64,000 nt of DNA from Clostridioides sp. ES-S-0010-02 (GTDB lineage Bacteria; Bacillota; Clostridia; Peptostreptococcales; Peptostreptococcaceae), in assembly GCA_020641055.1 (NCBI GenBank), contig CP067345.1:2163317-2227316 (forward strand), read 5' to 3'. Below are positions 62,276 through 64,000 of the stretch, in pieces. The notes under the pieces were generated by a model that did no database searches, was not told where the DNA came from, and saw only the letters and a program-made list of their open reading frames with translations. Numbering within the stretch: position 1 is the first letter of the stretch; each line of letters starts with the position of its first letter. Made by a program: the position numbers and the translations under genes.

Positions 62276-63121
62276 ATGATTCATATAGTTGAGATTTTTA
62301 AAATAAGTATAATAAATATCTTTTGTTTTATAGGAATATTTATTGTATTTGGATTGATTTTTAGTATTATAGAAAATTTAAATAATAAATATATCTTTTT
62401 ATCTTTTGGAAAAACTGGTGTCATTGTAACTGGAGCTATAGGAACTTTTGTACATGAATTGAGTCATTTAATAATGTGTTTGATTTTTATGCATAAAATA
62501 AATTCAGTAAAATTCTTTAGACCAATTGAAAGTAAAAATGATGGAGTATTAGGATATGTAAATCATAGCTATAAAAAAGATAATATTTATCAGAGTATAG
62601 GAAATTTTTTTATAGGAATCGCTCCAATTATAGGTGGAACAATGATAATTATTTTACTTTTTAGAATACTATTACCAGATAGCTATATTAAAATAATACA
62701 AAGCATAGATTTAAGGTTATATGTAAGTATGATTAATAACTTTAATATAGCAGGTTTTACACAGATTATTTTAGATGATATTTTTAATTTTGTAAAAATA
62801 ATATTGTTAACGCCTGATATATATTCATTAAGATATTTTATATTTATGTTTTTAATGTATTCAATTTCCACTCATATGTCACTTAGTAGTGCCGATTTAA
62901 AAAGCAGTTTAAAGGGTTTGAGTTTTATAGTTATAATTATATTTGCAATTAGTTTAATCATATACTTATTTGGGCTTAATAGCTTAAATATTTCTAATTT
63001 AATAGTGAAGTACAATATATTTATAAGTTTTTTTATGACAATAGGTGTTATTTTTTCAATAGTAACTCTCATAATATCTTATATTTTAAGTTTGGTAAGT
63101 CCATTTAAAAATTTTAATTAA
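62276..63121 (+). CDS. Multi-pass membrane protein with HExxH motif
   Basis: 281 aa with about seven helices. GTFVHELSHLIMC (H60, E61, H64) lies inside or at the edge of the second helix, as in intramembrane or membrane-linked zinc peptidases (M50-like). A second cluster, GYVNHSYKKDN, follows. A GNFFIGIAPIIGG segment recalls the NPDG/Gly-rich region of M50 proteins. Substrate is unknown. The ribosome binding site is weak (GCGAGGTC). Confidence 0.65.
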   Translation: MIHIVEIFKISIINIFCFIGIFIVFGLIFSIIENLNNKYIFLSFGKTGVIVTGAIGTFVHELSHLIMCLIFMHKINSVKFFRPIESKNDGVLGYVNHSYKKDNIYQSIGNFFIGIAPIIGGTMIIILLFRILLPDSYIKIIQSIDLRLYVSMINNFNIAGFTQIILDDIFNFVKIILLTPDIYSLRYFIFMFLMYSISTHMSLSSADLKSSLKGLSFIVIIIFAISLIIYLFGLNSLNISNLIVKYNIFISFFMTIGVIFSIVTLIISYILSLVSPFKNFN

Positions 63122-63200
63122 GATATTAAATCTTATACTATTTTACTTTCATTGAAAAGATAGTAAAATTCAAAATTGAAAGAGAGTTTAATAAAACATA

Positions 63201-63260
63201 AAATTTCTCAATATATTTTAGTAAATACTTATTAAGTATATATTGAGAAATTTAAAAAGA
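63201..63260 (+). terminator. Terminator after the HExxH gene
   Basis: AAATTTCTCAATATA (63201-63215) pairs perfectly with TATATTGAGAAATTT (63239-63253), followed by AAAA. A second smaller stem (about 63136-63170) precedes it. The remainder of 63122-63449 shows no gene. Confidence 0.75.
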
Positions 63261-63449
63261 GCATTTGAATTCAACTAGTCTTTAAATGTGGATTTAGGGA
63301 ATAGTTAGTGCAAAAACCAATTAGAGCACTACTAATCTCTTAAAAAATACATTAATTGATTAAATTAAATATTTATGCTAACATAGCTACATTGTTATTA
63401 ATAAAAATAACTTACAAATATTCATATTTTAATTTTAGGAGGTTTAAAT

Positions 63450-64000
63450 TTGAATAATGATAAGAAAATTATAAAAGTACATAATAAATCTGATAAACCT
63501 GATAATATTGTCATCAAAGAAAATGAACTTATAGAAAAATGTCTACTTTTGGAAAATAAACTTCCTGCATTTATGAAAGATTATTTTATATATTTAAAAG
63601 GTTCTGTTGCTGTCTCTACACGACTTGCTTATTTAGAAGATATAAAGTTTTTCTGTTTATACATGATTGAGACAAAGGAATTAACAAGTGCAGATTGTAT
63701 AAAGGACATTACAGAAAGTGATTTTAACATGATAAAATCAAGAGATATAAACTTATTTTTAGGTGATTATTGCAGTAGATATTATAAAAATACAGAGAAA
63801 AATACATTGATTTTTGAAAATAACAATAGAGCTCTGGCAAGAAAAAAATCATCCATCTCTACTCTATTTAAATTTTTATATAGAAATTCTCAAATAGATA
63901 GTAACATAACTGATGGATTTAATCCAATAAAGCTACCTAAACCACAACCAGATGCTATCAAGCGTCTTGAAATAGATGAAGTTGCAAAAATGTTAGAGTC
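63450..64000 (+). CDS. Tyrosine recombinase/integrase, N-terminal part (cut by window end)
   Basis: The frame is open from TTG 63450 (behind AGGAGGTTTAAA) to the end of the window, about 183 residues. The region from LPAFMKDYFIYLKGSVAVST onward matches a SAM-like N-terminal core-binding domain (helix-rich, RLAYLEDIKFF, then ALARKKSSISTLFKFLYRN). The PxPxR-type linker PDAIKRLEIDEVAKML leads into the catalytic domain beyond the window. It is a XerC/XerD-like recombinase. Whether it is chromosomal dimer-resolution Xer or a mobile-element integrase cannot be judged without the catalytic half. Confidence 0.85.
   Translation, partial: MNNDKKIIKVHNKSDKPDNIVIKENELIEKCLLLENKLPAFMKDYFIYLKGSVAVSTRLAYLEDIKFFCLYMIETKELTSADCIKDITESDFNMIKSRDINLFLGDYCSRYYKNTEKNTLIFENNNRALARKKSSISTLFKFLYRNSQIDSNITDGFNPIKLPKPQPDAIKRLEIDEVAKMLE

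Noticed and set aside
63450-64000. Evidence for an integrated mobile element at the right edge
   Set aside because: Only the N-terminal part of a tyrosine recombinase is visible, with no attachment-site repeats or cargo genes in the window. A chromosomal XerC/XerD is equally likely.

Overview
The window is very AT-rich, Gram-positive, Firmicutes DNA. Gene content and order point to Clostridioides difficile or a close relative in the Peptostreptococcaceae. The evidence is the order miaB, mutS, mutL, miaA, hfq and a YnbB-type PLP enzyme; an accB-accC-accD-accA cluster; spoVS; many TTG and GTG starts behind strong purine-rich ribosome binding sites; and three structured cis-regulatory RNAs (tryptophan T-box, TPP riboswitch, type I cyclic-di-GMP riboswitch). 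No tRNA, rRNA, insertion sequence, prophage or CRISPR array was seen. The species name is inference; no database was searched.

Layout. 1-2.0 kb: the end of a shikimate-kinase-like gene, a small basic membrane protein, and trpP behind a T-box with a Trp specifier codon. 2.4-9.6 kb: miaB, a DUF3784 membrane protein, a Nudix CoA pyrophosphatase, an Asp/Glu racemase, an M56 (BlaR1-like) peptidase, and a metallophosphatase lipoprotein gene interrupted by an in-frame TAA. 9.65-11.08 kb: a 1.4-kb stretch with few open frames that contains a minus-strand type I c-di-GMP riboswitch with its own promoter and terminator, directly upstream of a previously easy-to-miss 58-codon gene, plus decayed coding remnants. 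10.8-13.9 kb: TPP-riboswitch operon for thiamin or thiamin-precursor uptake. 14-23 kb: DNA mismatch repair, tRNA modification, Hfq and amino-acid/peptide enzymes. 23-30.6 kb: a solitary SIR2-domain protein, a cyclase-family hydrolase, a ProX editing enzyme, DUF554, an unknown protein, a BAAT-family acyltransferase/thioesterase and an NCS2 permease.

30.7-53.9 kb is an accessory-looking region. It holds two TetR-type regulators, a SAM methyltransferase with less AT-rich codon use, a cytoplasmic reductive-dehalogenase-like iron-sulfur protein, a CofE-like protein with its LysR neighbour, a GNAT enzyme, a YitT protein, and three separate FtsX-type ABC transporter/two-component loci. Locus 1 (minus strand) is RR-HK-ATPase-permease, with the same roughly 31-bp element in front of both its regulatory and its transporter genes. 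Locus 2 (plus strand) is RR-HK-ATPase-permease. Locus 3 is HK-permease-ATPase with no adjacent response regulator.

54-64 kb returns to housekeeping genes: a HesB-like protein, trmB, an LRR protein whose ribosome binding site can pair in a hairpin, small membrane proteins, the acetyl-CoA carboxylase operon behind a FapR-type operator, spoVS, an ACT-domain protein, an HExxH membrane protein, and the first two-thirds of a tyrosine recombinase cut by the window end.

The best candidates for a closer look are the c-di-GMP-controlled mini-gene at 10059-10435, the TetR / reductive-dehalogenase-like pair whose promoter spacer is one arm of a 17-bp inverted repeat, the duplicated control element of ABC locus 1, and the CofE-like gene.
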